Notes: generated by a model not told the origin, from the sequence alone. A stretch of DNA of 64,000 nucleotides from Bacteroidota bacterium (GCA_016699635.1 CP064983.1:1984001-2048000), one strand, 5' to 3'; positions 12,052-21,789 are shown, numbered from the stretch's first letter. Translations and numbers: made by a program.

Positions 12052-12069
12052 ATTTTGCCTTATACTTTA

Positions 12070-12594
12070 ATGATGAATGATAGAATAAAAATATTAAAGG
12101 CAAATTTGAATGATACAACAGCATTATCAGTGATAGCTGCAACTACTTTTTATGATACTTATGGTGCTTACAATAAGCAGGAAACGATACAACGTTATAT
12201 AGATAAATGGTTCAGCACTTCGCAAATGTGTAAGGAGTTATCAGATGATAGAATAATTTATTATCTTGTTTACGATCAACAACAACTTTCCGGCTATATA
12301 AAATTACAATTTGTAAACCCACATCAAAATAGTGATTTAAATGGCGTGGAGTTGAGCAGACTTTATTTGTTGAAACAATGGCATGGCAGTGGCGTTTCCG
12401 AAGTCATGTTGAATCATTGCTATAAGATTGCTGAAGAGTTGAAGCAGGATGCAATTTGGTTGTCTGTGTGGGAAAAGAATAATAGAGCAATACGTTTTTA
12501 TGAAAAACATGGATTTGTTAAGAAAGGCAATCTGATATTTAAGATGGATGATGAAGACCAAAATGATTTTTTAATGGTAAAACATCTGATTTAA
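12070..12594 (+). CDS. GNAT-family N-acetyltransferase
   Basis: A protein of about 174 residues with the acetyl-CoA-binding GNAT pattern: beta strand 4 plus the Q-x-x-G-x-G-like turn in LYLLKQWHGSGVSEVML, and the C-terminal ENNRAIRFYEKHGFVKKG segment typical of the fold. It would transfer an acetyl group from acetyl-CoA to an amine; the substrate cannot be told from sequence. I chose the ATG at 12070 (or 12073) over an upstream TTG because the latter lies in the preceding terminator. It is a stand-alone gene ended by the bidirectional hairpin at 12690. Confidence 0.85.
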   Translation: MMNDRIKILKANLNDTTALSVIAATTFYDTYGAYNKQETIQRYIDKWFSTSQMCKELSDDRIIYYLVYDQQQLSGYIKLQFVNPHQNSDLNGVELSRLYLLKQWHGSGVSEVMLNHCYKIAEELKQDAIWLSVWEKNNRAIRFYEKHGFVKKGNLIFKMDDEDQNDFLMVKHLI

Positions 12595-12689
12595 AATGTA
12601 ATATTCCTTCGTAATAAATAGTTTCTGCGCAAACTGAAGATATATATTGTAATTGAATAGGTTTATTGTAAATACATATTATTTGAATT

Positions 12690-12717
12690 AACCGCTTCCT
12701 ACTGGCAGGAAGCGGTT
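12690..12717. terminator. Bidirectional terminator between converging genes
   Basis: Stem aaccgcttcct / aggaagcggtt with loop actggc. It is flanked by a T-run on the plus strand and an A-rich tract on the other side, so it can serve both the GNAT gene (plus) and the SirB1-like gene (minus), whose stop codon lies right beside it. Confidence 0.85.
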
Positions 12718-12718
12718 T

Positions 12719-13609
12719 TTATATTTCTAATAAAGAGAGAAGAGTTTCTATTTCATTTGATTTCTCTGTCAGACCCGATTTGTTGAATGAAAAATTTAAA
12801 TTGTGTAATATTCGTCTGACGATATCTGTATTACTGCAAGGTGTAATAAATTTTTTATCAGGCTGAAGTCTTAATTTTTTCAGGTATAGATCAATTTCAT
12901 TTTTACCGAATACAGAGCCTCTGCTGAACGCATTGATAAAAAACAAAATATTTTCTTCCGGAAAAGCATACTCAGCAAATTTATCTTTATTTAATGTTTG
13001 ATAACACAATACAAAATGCTCCGGTAGGTTTACACCATAAATGGGAATGTCAAGATCCTGAGCAACGATAGAATAAATTACGCTCAGTAAAATAGGATTG
13101 CCTCTTTTGCTTTCAATAACTGTATTGATAAATGAGTTCTGAGGTGAGTGAAAATTGGCTGTGTTGCCATTAAAACCAAATTCTACGAATAGAACCTGAT
13201 TCAGAATTCTGACTTGTTCTAAAGGCGTGTCGTTAGGTTGAAGATCATCCCAAACACGTCTTCTTACTTCGCTAAAAAATGCTCTGATGGCGTCCTCGTC
13301 TAAGTCGGGATATTGATAACGTGCAACAGTTATTAAACCGGCAAGTAAGTTTTTTTGGTTATGTTCTTTCCAGTTTTTTAATTCTGATTTTACAGATTCA
13401 AACTGAATTTTATGTACAATGTTTTCAATTCGCGATTGTAACAGGGCATCAAGTGACTGACTCCATTTTTCTTCTAACAATGGAATAGCAGGTTTGCCTA
13501 TCTCCAAAAAATGATTCAGAAGCGATTCATAAACCGTTTCATCTTCATCGTCAAGAAGACTAATCATGGCATGCAACTCCTGATTGTTTGGTTTTTGATT
13601 TTCTGTCAT
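12719..13609 (-). CDS. SirB1 / transglutaminase-like family protein
   Basis: About 296 residues. The central part (RNQVLFVEFGFNGN-like region; NTVIESKRGNPILLSVIY; GVNLPEHFVLCY) matches the SirB1-type transglutaminase-like core domain, found in many bacteria with no defined enzymatic role. The N-terminal third is acidic and helical. I place the start at the ATG at 13609 (MTENQKPNN), not further upstream, because a TAnnTTTG -7 box (TAACTTTG) lies only five bases before it. The gene converges on the GNAT gene and diverges from the RNA methyltransferase. Cytoplasmic; function unknown. Confidence 0.8.
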   Translation of the reverse strand: MTENQKPNNQELHAMISLLDDEDETVYESLLNHFLEIGKPAIPLLEEKWSQSLDALLQSRIENIVHKIQFESVKSELKNWKEHNQKNLLAGLITVARYQYPDLDEDAIRAFFSEVRRRVWDDLQPNDTPLEQVRILNQVLFVEFGFNGNTANFHSPQNSFINTVIESKRGNPILLSVIYSIVAQDLDIPIYGVNLPEHFVLCYQTLNKDKFAEYAFPEENILFFINAFSRGSVFGKNEIDLYLKKLRLQPDKKFITPCSNTDIVRRILHNLNFSFNKSGLTEKSNEIETLLSLLEI

Positions 13610-13614
13610 TAGTG

Positions 13615-13622
13615 CAAAGTTA
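13615..13622 (-). promoter_or_regulatory. -7 box of the SirB1-like gene
   Basis: On the minus strand the bases read TAACTTTG, an exact match to the Bacteroidota TAnnTTTG element, five bases upstream of the ATG. The predicted transcript would have almost no leader. Confidence 0.55.
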
Positions 13623-13730
13623 AGCCAGAGCGAATACAATATTACAACGCAGAAATGAAATGTTTAATATTTTAAGCAACGTTTTTAACATCACATGTTA
13701 AACTTTACCTATGCTGATGATACTAAAACC

Positions 13731-13738
13731 TACCTTTG
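13731..13738 (+). promoter_or_regulatory. -7 box of the THUMP methyltransferase gene
   Basis: TACCTTTG matches TAnnTTTG exactly and lies 18 bases before the ATG at 13757. An upstream start at 13736 would overlap this box, so the later ATG is preferred. Confidence 0.55.
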
Positions 13739-13756
13739 CGGCAAAATAAATTTTCA

Positions 13757-14890
13757 ATGAAAGGTCAGGAGACGTTTTTTATCAGTTGTGCGCCACATGT
13801 TGTACCCTGGTTAAAGCAGGAATTGGATGACTTAGGTTACATGCCTTTTGAGGAAAACTATACAGGGTTATTTATTAAAGCACCCTTTGAAAAGTGTATG
13901 GAGCTAAACTTTCAACTCACCACAGCCAGCAGGGTACTTTGGCTAGTTGATAAATTTACTGCAACAGATCAGAAGCAACTTTATAATAAACTTAGCCGCA
14001 TCAGATGGTCTGATTATTTTTCAGAAAAAAAGTACATCACCATTACTTCGCAAACTAATCATCCGTCAATAAACAACAGTATGTTTCTGAATCAGCTTTG
14101 TAAAGATGCAGTGGTTGATTTTTTTCAAAGTCATTATAATATACGCCCCGACTCAGGACCATTACGTAGTGAAGTGGTTATTCATCTGCATTGGCAGGAA
14201 AATAAGGCATGGGTATATCTCGACACCTCCGGTGAGCAATTAAATAAACATGGTTACCGTCAGAATCCATTTAAAGCACCGGTGCAAGAAAATCTGGCAG
14301 CAGCAATTATCAAAGCAACAGCGTGGGATAAAAAATGTACATTTATTAACCCCATGTGTGGTAGTGGCACCTTTGCAATTGAAGCAGCAATGATGGCCGG
14401 AAATAAATTGCCACTATTGTCAAGATCAAATTTTGGATACATGCACTTATTCGATTTTAATAAGAAAAAATTTGAGTTGCTTCGTAGCGAACTTGCATTG
14501 AAAAGTAATTTTGAAAACATGCCTGCAATCATTGCATCGGATAATAATGGATATGCAATAAAAGCCACACGCGAAAATGCAGAACGTGCCGGTGTTGATG
14601 CTTTTATTGAAATGACTAAATGTGATTTTACAGAAACCTCAATTCCTGATGGCAACGGTGTAATAGTAATTAATCCGCCTTATGGTGAACGGTTGGGTGA
14701 GAATATAGATTTGGAAGCTCTTTATAAATCAATTGGAGATTTTTTCAAGCAGCAATGTAAAGGAAAGACAGGTTTTATCTTTACGGGCGATCTTAATCTT
14801 GCTAAAAAGGTGGGACTGCGAACTTCAGCACGCATTCCATTCTACAATGGAACTATTGAGTGCCGCTTGCTGAAATATGATTTGTATTAA
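13757..14890 (+). CDS. THUMP-domain class I RNA methyltransferase (RlmL N-terminal-like)
   Basis: About 377 residues. The N-terminal ~160 residues form a ferredoxin-like plus THUMP RNA-binding region (FFISCAPHVVPWLKQELDDL). The C-terminal part is a UPF0020-type methyltransferase with the SAM-binding motif INPMCGSGTFAIEAAM (about residues 203-218) and the catalytic NPPYGER motif, which marks N2-guanine or adenine-N6 methylation of RNA. The family includes the RlmL half that makes m2G2445 in 23S rRNA and tRNA m2G6 enzymes; which nucleotide is modified here is not decidable by eye. It sits divergently from the SirB1-like gene and nearly abuts the YigZ gene. Confidence 0.87.
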   Translation: MKGQETFFISCAPHVVPWLKQELDDLGYMPFEENYTGLFIKAPFEKCMELNFQLTTASRVLWLVDKFTATDQKQLYNKLSRIRWSDYFSEKKYITITSQTNHPSINNSMFLNQLCKDAVVDFFQSHYNIRPDSGPLRSEVVIHLHWQENKAWVYLDTSGEQLNKHGYRQNPFKAPVQENLAAAIIKATAWDKKCTFINPMCGSGTFAIEAAMMAGNKLPLLSRSNFGYMHLFDFNKKKFELLRSELALKSNFENMPAIIASDNNGYAIKATRENAERAGVDAFIEMTKCDFTETSIPDGNGVIVINPPYGERLGENIDLEALYKSIGDFFKQQCKGKTGFIFTGDLNLAKKVGLRTSARIPFYNGTIECRLLKYDLY

Positions 14891-14892
14891 AA

Positions 14893-15510
14893 TCAAGAGA
14901 TTGCTCTTATCTTAACTTTATCTTTCAAAAGATAATTTCCGTTTATTGCTTTTAGAAACTGATCAGAAAAAGTTTTTTTTGCTTTTACTACTAAAGTTAA
15001 AGTGTTTGCAGTAGAGGTTTGTGTAAACGTTGCTTTATGTTGTTTTACTATTTTCATCACCTCTGCCATTTCTTCAAACGACATTTGAAGTTCGAACTCC
15101 TCTTCAATATCTTTTTCAATAATTGTATTTTGTTCTATTGTTGCTTCTGCAGCACTTCTGTAAGCTTGTATCAAGCCGGGCACACCAAGTAAAGTACCAC
15201 CAAAATAGCGGACAACAACAATAAGAATATTTGTTAAGTCATTGGATTGGATTACTGCATAAATAGGACGACCGGCAGTGTTGGAAGGCTCTCTGTCATC
15301 ATTCCAGCGAAAAATATTTTTATAAGGTCCTAAACGATAAGCATAACAATGATGATTGGCTTTTGGATGTTCTTTTTTTATTTGTTCAAGAACAGACTTA
15401 CATTCACTTTCCTTTTCAACATAGTAGGCAAAAGCTAGAAACCTGCTGCCTTTATCTCTGAAAACGCCTTCAGAATAACCAACGATTGTTTTATAGCTCG
15501 TTTCAAACAT
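14893..15510 (-). CDS. yigZ: YigZ / IMPACT family protein
   Basis: A protein of 205 residues with the hallmark IMPACT-family signatures: a lysine/arginine-rich N-terminal part, NHHCYAYRLG (about residues 52-61), DREPSNTAGRPI (about 71-82) and the glycine-rich VRYFGGTLLGVPGLIQAYR. The C-terminal ~65 residues form the small ferredoxin-like domain of bacterial members. The family is conserved but its biochemical role is uncertain (a link to translation control in eukaryotes). The ATG follows the stop codon of the EamA transporter gene with no gap, so it is the last gene of a ribD-eamA-yigZ operon. Confidence 0.9.
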   Translation of the reverse strand: MFETSYKTIVGYSEGVFRDKGSRFLAFAYYVEKESECKSVLEQIKKEHPKANHHCYAYRLGPYKNIFRWNDDREPSNTAGRPIYAVIQSNDLTNILIVVVRYFGGTLLGVPGLIQAYRSAAEATIEQNTIIEKDIEEEFELQMSFEEMAEVMKIVKQHKATFTQTSTANTLTLVVKAKKTFSDQFLKAINGNYLLKDKVKIRAIS

Positions 15511-16370
15511 TTATTGCGACAATATAATAATTGCTACGACTGCAAGTGCAACACCAACCCAACTTTGTGTATTTTTCTTTTCTTGAAATAAAATAATTGA
15601 AAGTAAAAAGTTTAACAATACAACACCTGAGTTAATTAAAATAAATGCTTTACCACTGTCCTCATGAAATTCCTGAAGTGCAGCAACCATATAATAAAGA
15701 GAAATGAAATTAAAGATACCTAAAATAATTCCTGCTATGATATTTCGGAAAAGGCTTCCTTCTTTGGGCATATTTTACTGAAGAAAAGAACACAACTGCC
15801 AATTATTGCAGCAGAAAAAAATACTAATGTGAAGAAGCCACTACTGCCTGCATTGTCTGTAAAAACATGTTGTGTGTATTTTATTGAAGAATCAACAAGA
15901 CCGGCACCTGCAAATACCAATAATGGTAATGTCCATCCGGATTCTGATGATTCATTGTTACTGCCTCTTGCTGATAAATATACTGCTGATAGCGCCATTA
16001 ATAGGCCGATAGTTTTCAGAAAAGAAAAAGTTTCATTGTACAGGAAAACAGCCAGCAGTGCAGGTATAACTAAAGACATTTTGCTGGCAATAGTTGTTGA
16101 AGCAACACCATTCTTTTGTGAAGATAAAGCAGTAAGGTAAAATACACCAATAAACAAACTCCCACTCAGAAGGTAATAGGGGAAATAGCTTGCTGCAAAC
16201 CCTGAAATTGAACTGTAGGTTTGTTTTGAATATAAGGTATAACAAATACCGGCCGTAAAATAATTAAATGTTAGTCCGTGAATGTTGCTGACTTTAAAAC
16301 GATCGAATAGTTTAAGTATGACAAAGAGGAGTGAGGCAAACAGTACAGCCATGAAAACAGTAACTGTCAT
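15511..16370 (-). CDS. EamA/DMT-family transporter (frameshift near 15775)
   Basis: Together the two reading-frame parts give about 286 residues with roughly ten hydrophobic segments, the usual size and topology of drug/metabolite-superfamily EamA permeases. The first part covers about eight segments (for example FASLLFVILKLF, LLSGSLFIGVFYLTAL). The second (from 15771 down) gives IIAGIILGIFNFISLYYMV and VGVALAVVAIIIL. The frames join if the A4 run (T4 at 15773-15776 on the plus strand) is lengthened by one base. Its ATG overlaps the ribD stop codon (ATGA), so both are probably co-translated; a riboflavin-linked substrate would be speculation. Inner membrane. Confidence 0.82.
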
Positions 16371-17403
16371 ACGTTGTAAAATATTTTTAATGTATCGTCT
16401 TCAATGTTTGTGATTTCGGAAGGTGAAATTAAAAATACAGGTGCTTTTATTCCGCTGATTAATTGTTTAGTTGCAGTAAACACTCTTGCTTCATCCCATA
16501 AATTGCTTTGAATAAAGTATTGCAGTGTTTTTGCTCCGCCTTCAATTATTACTGATTGGATGTTTTGCTGATATAATACTTTCAGAATTTGAGTTGCTGG
16601 ATTTTCCTGAAAGTTTATTTTTATATAGTCAATGTTATTCGCTCTGTTTTCTTTTTCTGATTTATTAAAATTGTCTTTACAGAACCATCGAGCAAGTGAT
16701 GTGTCGCGGGCACATCTAAGTTTTTATCAATGACAACTCTAATTGGAGTACTTCCTTTCCAAAGTCTGGGGTTCAATTGTGGGTTGTCTAAGATAGCTGT
16801 TTTTGTTCCTACCAATATAGCCTGCTCTTCTGTTCGCCATTTATGAGATAATGTTTTGCTATAGGTGTTACTTATAGCGTATTGTTGCTGCGCATTTTCA
16901 GGTGCAATAAAGCCATCAGCACTTTCTGCCCATTTTAAAATGACATAAGGTCTTTGTTTTTCATGAAAAGTAAAAAACCTTCTGTTTAAAAAACGACATG
17001 CATCATTGAGCATTGGTGTAGCGACTTCAACATTATTTTGCTGAAGATAACTTATGCCTTTGCCATTTACTTTTGCTGTAGTATCGAGGGTGCCAACAAC
17101 AACTTTCTTAATTCCTTCCTGAACAATACGCTCACAGCAAGGTGACGTTTTGCCGTAATGCGAACATGGCTCTAATGAAACATAAAGCGTTGAAAGAGGA
17201 ATAAGGTTTTTATTTTCTACACTGTTTATTGCATTGACTTCTGCATGTGCTTCTCCTGCGCGATGATGATAACCTTCACCAATAATTTTATTTTCAAAAA
17301 CAAGAACACTGCCCACCATAGGATTAGGCATAGTTTGTCCTAAGGCCTTCTTGGCTAGTTCAAGACAACGATTCATTATTGTTTCGTCAAAGGTCATAAC
17401 CAT
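16367..17403 (-). CDS. ribD: Bifunctional riboflavin biosynthesis protein RibD (frameshift near 16668)
   Basis: RibD deaminates the 2,5-diamino-6-ribosylamino-pyrimidinone phosphate and then reduces its ribosyl side chain in riboflavin synthesis. The N-terminal deaminase domain has the zinc motif HAEVNAI and PCSHYGKTSPCCERI (about residues 50-90). The reductase domain begins near PYVILKWAESADGFIAP. The frame is broken in an A4 run at 16667-16670 (plus strand); adding one base restores FNKSEKENR and continues to SVIIEGGAKTLQYFI and a stop at 16367-16369, a normal length of about 345 residues. I prefer ATG 17403 or 17397 to one at 17415, because a -7 box lies at 17413-17420. The stop overlaps the EamA start. 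First gene of its operon. Confidence 0.92.
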
Positions 17404-17412
17404 TTGTTGCTG

Positions 17413-17420
17413 CAAAATTA
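17413..17420 (-). promoter_or_regulatory. -7 box of the ribD operon
   Basis: The minus strand reads TAATTTTG, an exact TAnnTTTG match, nine bases before the ATG at 17403. It lies 20 bases from the oppositely oriented prmC box, so the two promoters are interleaved. Confidence 0.55.
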
Positions 17421-17440
17421 AAATAAATGATGCGTTTATT

Positions 17441-17448
17441 TAGCTTTG
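17441..17448 (+). promoter_or_regulatory. -7 box of prmC
   Basis: TAGCTTTG matches TAnnTTTG and ends five bases before the ATG at 17454. It argues against an upstream start at 17427 and predicts a leaderless or nearly leaderless message. Confidence 0.55.
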
Positions 17449-17453
17449 CAACA

Positions 17454-18290
17454 ATGACAAGAAAGGAAGTTATTAATGTTTTTCAGACAGATGTTGAATT
17501 AATCTATGACAAAGGTGAAAGTAGCGCCATTACCAAGTTAGTTATGGAACATGTTTTCGGCTTAAACTACAAATCAAATACTCATGAAAATGTTAATGTG
17601 TCACAGGAAACCTTACTTCGTCAGTACCTGGAGCGTTTACGAAATTACGAGCCAGTACAATATATTTTAGGTCAGGCATGGTTCTGTAATCATATCTATA
17701 AAGTTAACTCAAGCGTACTTATTCCACGACCGGAAACTGAAGAGTTAATTCTGCTTATCAAGCAAAATCTGAAGTCATCACATATTGGGTCAATAATTGA
17801 AATAGGTACAGGCTCCGGTTGCATAGCTATTGAGTTGTCATTATTATTTGCACAGGCAACAGTCATTGCAACAGATATTTCAGAAAATGCACTTGAAATG
17901 GCAAGAAAGAATGCTGAGAGTTTAAGAGCTTCTGTTTCATTCATCAACGAATCTCTATTTGTGCCAAGCAGCAAAACGATTCAAACTAAAGTAGATTTAA
18001 TTGTTTCTAATCCGCCTTACATTACGCAACAAGAAGCTACTCAAATGCATCCCAATGTATTGCAGTGGGAGCCTCATACAGCTTTATTTGTAAAGGAAAA
18101 TCCGCTTGAATTTTATATTGCAATAGCATCTCTTGCAACGAATATATTAAATGACAAAGGCTATGTTTTTTTAGAGCTTAATCCTGATTATGCATTTCAG
18201 GTAGCACAGTGTTTTACAGAGAAAGGGTTTACCCAAGTTGAAATAGTAAAAGATATTTCAGGTAAGGAACGTTTTTTAAAAGTACAGTGA
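17454..18290 (+). CDS. prmC: Peptide chain release factor N5-glutamine methyltransferase
   Basis: PrmC (HemK) methylates the glutamine of the GGQ motif in release factors RF1 and RF2, using SAM. The protein of about 278 residues has an N-terminal helical recognition domain with YEPVQYILGQAWFCNHIY, followed by the SAM motif IIEIGTGSGCIAIELSL and the catalytic NPPY tetrad in LIVSNPPYITQQEA; LFLELNPDY-like residues near the end also fit. Length is normal. The start at 17454 is chosen from the -7 box just upstream. It diverges from ribD and converges on uvrA, 17 bases away. Confidence 0.94.
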   Translation: MTRKEVINVFQTDVELIYDKGESSAITKLVMEHVFGLNYKSNTHENVNVSQETLLRQYLERLRNYEPVQYILGQAWFCNHIYKVNSSVLIPRPETEELILLIKQNLKSSHIGSIIEIGTGSGCIAIELSLLFAQATVIATDISENALEMARKNAESLRASVSFINESLFVPSSKTIQTKVDLIVSNPPYITQQEATQMHPNVLQWEPHTALFVKENPLEFYIAIASLATNILNDKGYVFLELNPDYAFQVAQCFTEKGFTQVEIVKDISGKERFLKVQ

Positions 18291-18307
18291 TTAAGTAAAA
18301 AATAAAA

Positions 18308-21145
18308 TCAGACTTCCGCACTGACTTTATTGTGCCATTCCATTTCTTTTTTCAAAAAAGTTCCTGTAATGCTGTTGGCGTTTTTACTGATTTGTAATGG
18401 TGTGCCCTCTGCAACAATATTTCCACCTCTCATTCCTCCTTCAGGACCAAGATCAATAATATAATCAGCAGCTTTAATAATATCCATGTTATGTTCAATA
18501 ACTACAACGGTGTTGCCTTTGTCAACCAATTGCTGTAAAACCAAAAGTAAAATTCTTACATCTTCAAAATGCAGGCCTGTTGTTGGCTCATCAAGAATAT
18601 AAAAAGTATTGCCTGTATCTTTTTTTGAAAGTTCCGATGCTAACTTCACGCGTTGTGCTTCACCACCTGATAGGGTAGTTGATGATTGCCCTAATGTTAT
18701 GTAACCTAAACCAACGTCTTGCAACGTTTTAATTTTATGCAAGATAGCGGGAATGTTGCTGAAAAAATCAACAGCTTCATTGATACTCAGATTCAATACA
18801 TCGCTGATAGATTTACCACGATAACGAACTTCAAGTATTTCGCGTTTGTAGCGTTTGCCGTTGCAAGTCTCACAATGTACGTGCACATCAGGCAAAAAGT
18901 TCATCTGTATAATTTTCAAGCCAGCACCCAGACAAGTATCACACCGGCCACCACTAACGTTGAATGAAAAAACTCCCGGGGCATAACCTCTTATTTTTGC
19001 TTCGGGCAATTGTGAAAACAAATTTCTTATGTCAGTAAAAACTCCTGTGTATGTAGCAGGATTACTACGTGGTGTACGGCCAATTGGCGATTGGTCAATC
19101 TCAATAACTTTATCAATATGACTCAATCCATTTATTTTTTCATAAGGCAATGGTTTTTGCGTGCTGTTATAAAAATGTTTGTTCAATGCAGGATAAATAG
19201 TTTCATTAACCAAGGTTGACTTGCCGCTTCCTGAAACACCTGTAACGCAAATTAATGTTCCTAAAGGAAAAAGTGCAGTCACATTTTTTAGATTGTTTCC
19301 TTTAGCACCTGCAATGGTTAATTTTTTTCCATTGCCCTTTCTGTTTTTTGAAGAAGGCATCTTAATGCCACCACTCATATAATTTGCTGTGAGTGATTGC
19401 TGATACTTTAGCTCTTCAGGCTTACCTATTGCTACAATGTCACCACCGTTAATACCTGCACCGGGGCCAAGGTCAACAACATAATCGGCAGCTTCAATAG
19501 TTTCTCTGTCATGCTCAACAACGATGACGGTATTGCCGATATCGCGAAGGTCTTTCAATGCTTTTATCAGTCGTTCATTATCGCGCTGATGCAGTCCTAT
19601 AGAAGGTTCGTCAAGAATATATAACACACCTACTAATTGCGAACCAATTTGTGTAGCTAAACGAATACGCTGCGATTCACCACCGGACAAACTTCTTGTG
19701 CTACGGTTTAAGGTAATGTAATCAAGTCCTACATCAAGCAGAAAACCTAAACGCTTTACAATTTCTTTAAGTACTTCTGTAGCTATGATATTTTGTTTTT
19801 CACTCAGTGAAGCAGGTAGCTGTTGAAACCATTGCTGCAACTCACCAAGGTCCATCAAAGAAAGTTCAGATATATTTTTATTGTTGAGTTTAAATGCAAG
19901 TGATTCTTTTTTCAATCTTGTGCCTTCACATTCTGGGCAAATAATAGTTTGCATAAAATTCAACGCCCACTTTTTGATGGAGTAAGATGCATTTTCTTCC
20001 ATCTGATTGACGATAAAGTTTACGATACCTTCAAAAGTAATTCCATGACTGCTGCCCGGAGTTGCATTGAGTGAAACATCATCTGTGCCGTACAATATTA
20101 TGTTCAGTGCTTCATGCGGAATATCATGAATTGGTGTGTTCAGGTTGAAGCCAAACCTTCTGCCAATGTATTCCAACTCACCAAATATCCAGTTGTTTTT
20201 ATATTCACCTAAAGGCAAAATTCCACCTTTGCGGATTGATTTTTTATTGTCGGGAATGATGGAAGCTAAATCTGCTTCTGGTATTGTGCCAAGTCCGTTG
20301 CAACGTGGACAGGCACCGTAAGGAGAGTTAAAAGAAAATGTGTTTGGTGCAGGTTCATCATAAGAGATTCCTGAAGTAGGACACATCAGATTACGACTGA
20401 AAAAGCGAACTCTTTTTTGATCATCAGCAATAATCATCAATGTATTCTTGCCAAAACGCATGGCAGTTTTTACGGTGTCATAAAGTCTTTTTGATGCCGT
20501 TTCGTTAATTTCAATTTTGTCCACTACAATTTCAATGTCATGAGTTTTGTAGCGGTCGGTTTGCATACCTTTTTTTATCTCAGTAATCACACCATCAATT
20601 CGCACACGGATAAAACCTGATACTCTTATTTGTTCAAACAGTTCGCGGTAATGTCCTTTACGTGCTTTGACAACAGGAGCAAGCACAACAATATTTTTCT
20701 TGTCAAAATCACGAAGAATTATTTCTACAATCTGATCATCACTCAGTCTCACCATTTTTTCACCCGTCATGTAGGAGAAAGCTTCACCGGCACGTGCAAA
20801 AAGCAAACGCATGAAATCATAAATTTCAGTAACCGTTCCTACTGTTGAGCGCGGATTCTGATTGGTAGTTTTTTGTTCAATGCTGATAACAGGAGAGAGG
20901 CCGTTTATTTTATCTACATCAGGGCGTTCCAGGCTGCCAAGAAATTGTCTTGCATAGGCACTGAAACTTTCCATATAGCGTCTTTGTCCTTCAGCGTAAA
21001 TAGTGTCGAATGCCAATGACGACTTACCACTGCCGCTGAGTCCTGTAAAGACAATCAGTTTTTCGCGCGGTAAAACGAGGTCTATATTTTTGAGATTATG
21101 TTCCCTTGCTCCGTAAATTTCAATGCTCTCGTGCTCTGTTTGCAT
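18308..21145 (-). CDS. uvrA: Excinuclease ABC subunit A
   Basis: UvrA is the DNA-damage-recognition ATPase of nucleotide excision repair; it loads UvrB. The 945-residue protein has two ABC modules: Walker A GLSGSGKSSLAFDT near residue 33 and GVSGSGKSTLVNET near 645, and two LSGGE(S/A)QR(I/V) signatures each followed by ILDEPS or ILDEPTTGLH. A zinc module is seen at CDTCLGAGLKIIQMNFLP then CETCNGKRY. The first zinc module is CPTSGISYDE ... CPRCNGLG, with a residue other than Cys at one usual position, which I believe is common in this phylum. Length is typical. A TAATTTTG -7 box lies 14 bases upstream. Confidence 0.97.
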   Translation of the reverse strand: MQTEHESIEIYGAREHNLKNIDLVLPREKLIVFTGLSGSGKSSLAFDTIYAEGQRRYMESFSAYARQFLGSLERPDVDKINGLSPVISIEQKTTNQNPRSTVGTVTEIYDFMRLLFARAGEAFSYMTGEKMVRLSDDQIVEIILRDFDKKNIVVLAPVVKARKGHYRELFEQIRVSGFIRVRIDGVITEIKKGMQTDRYKTHDIEIVVDKIEINETASKRLYDTVKTAMRFGKNTLMIIADDQKRVRFFSRNLMCPTSGISYDEPAPNTFSFNSPYGACPRCNGLGTIPEADLASIIPDNKKSIRKGGILPLGEYKNNWIFGELEYIGRRFGFNLNTPIHDIPHEALNIILYGTDDVSLNATPGSSHGITFEGIVNFIVNQMEENASYSIKKWALNFMQTIICPECEGTRLKKESLAFKLNNKNISELSLMDLGELQQWFQQLPASLSEKQNIIATEVLKEIVKRLGFLLDVGLDYITLNRSTRSLSGGESQRIRLATQIGSQLVGVLYILDEPSIGLHQRDNERLIKALKDLRDIGNTVIVVEHDRETIEAADYVVDLGPGAGINGGDIVAIGKPEELKYQQSLTANYMSGGIKMPSSKNRKGNGKKLTIAGAKGNNLKNVTALFPLGTLICVTGVSGSGKSTLVNETIYPALNKHFYNSTQKPLPYEKINGLSHIDKVIEIDQSPIGRTPRSNPATYTGVFTDIRNLFSQLPEAKIRGYAPGVFSFNVSGGRCDTCLGAGLKIIQMNFLPDVHVHCETCNGKRYKREILEVRYRGKSISDVLNLSINEAVDFFSNIPAILHKIKTLQDVGLGYITLGQSSTTLSGGEAQRVKLASELSKKDTGNTFYILDEPTTGLHFEDVRILLLVLQQLVDKGNTVVVIEHNMDIIKAADYIIDLGPEGGMRGGNIVAEGTPLQISKNANSITGTFLKKEMEWHNKVSAEV

Positions 21146-21159
21146 ATAGTAATAACCTG

Positions 21160-21167
21160 CAAAATTA
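21160..21167 (-). promoter_or_regulatory. -7 box of uvrA
   Basis: The minus strand reads TAATTTTG, matching TAnnTTTG, 14 bases before the uvrA ATG. No convincing TTG element was seen at the -33 distance. Confidence 0.4.
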
Positions 21168-21270
21168 ACTTATTGCAGCCTCTTATTTGGATTTGTTAAT
21201 AAAAATGAAGGCGCTGTTTTTCTTGATGCTAAATCGTCAGCATAAATTCATTGTAAGAAAATCTGACAGT

Positions 21271-21789
21271 TTAGAAAAACTTGTTGAGTGATGAACCTTG
21301 CTTGAAAAAATAAAATAACAACAACGGCAGTCCGATATTAAGATTTATCAGATACAGCAACTCACTGTTATGCGTAAGCTTCCAGAACCTTGCAATATAT
21401 TGTGTAGGAAACCATTCTTCAACATGAAAAACCGGAACAAAACCTTCCTGCTGTGTAAAACCAACACGCTCTACATGGCCGGACAAGACAAAGTCGTATG
21501 AAAACATGAGTGCACTCTTTGACTTCTTAAAAGGTGAACTTCCTACGAGAAGAGCAACATCTTTTCGTAATTCGGGATACATTTTTTTTAAGCTATCAGG
21601 GATAATTAACTCACCTTTTTTAATGATAATATCGGCACATTCCGGTTCGCAAAATTGCTGTGTTGCTAAAATAGTATTAGGCTCGCTATCTTGGCGATAT
21701 GCTTTAGGCTTTTTCAATGGCAGCAACCAATATCCGGTAAATACTACCCATATTAAAACCAATAATTTCAAACCCCAAATCCTCATCAC
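21271..21789 (-). CDS. Hypothetical membrane-anchored protein
   Basis: A protein of 172 residues with hydrophobic segments at both ends: an N-terminal anchor (LLVLIWVVFTGYWLLPL, about residues 9-25) and a C-terminal one (LLYLINLNIGLPLLLFYFF, about 142-160). A central periplasmic or extracytoplasmic part contains CEPECADIIIKKGELIIP. I recognise no family. It is the last gene of a three-gene minus-strand cluster, ten bases after the HhH-barrel gene, so it may serve the same envelope function. Confidence 0.6.
   Translation of the reverse strand: MMRIWGLKLLVLIWVVFTGYWLLPLKKPKAYRQDSEPNTILATQQFCEPECADIIIKKGELIIPDSLKKMYPELRKDVALLVGSSPFKKSKSALMFSYDFVLSGHVERVGFTQQEGFVPVFHVEEWFPTQYIARFWKLTHNSELLYLINLNIGLPLLLFYFFKQGSSLNKFF

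Noticed and set aside
12019..12069. N-terminal extension of the GNAT protein from a TTG start
   Set aside because: The extension falls inside the terminator hairpin at 12024-12051.
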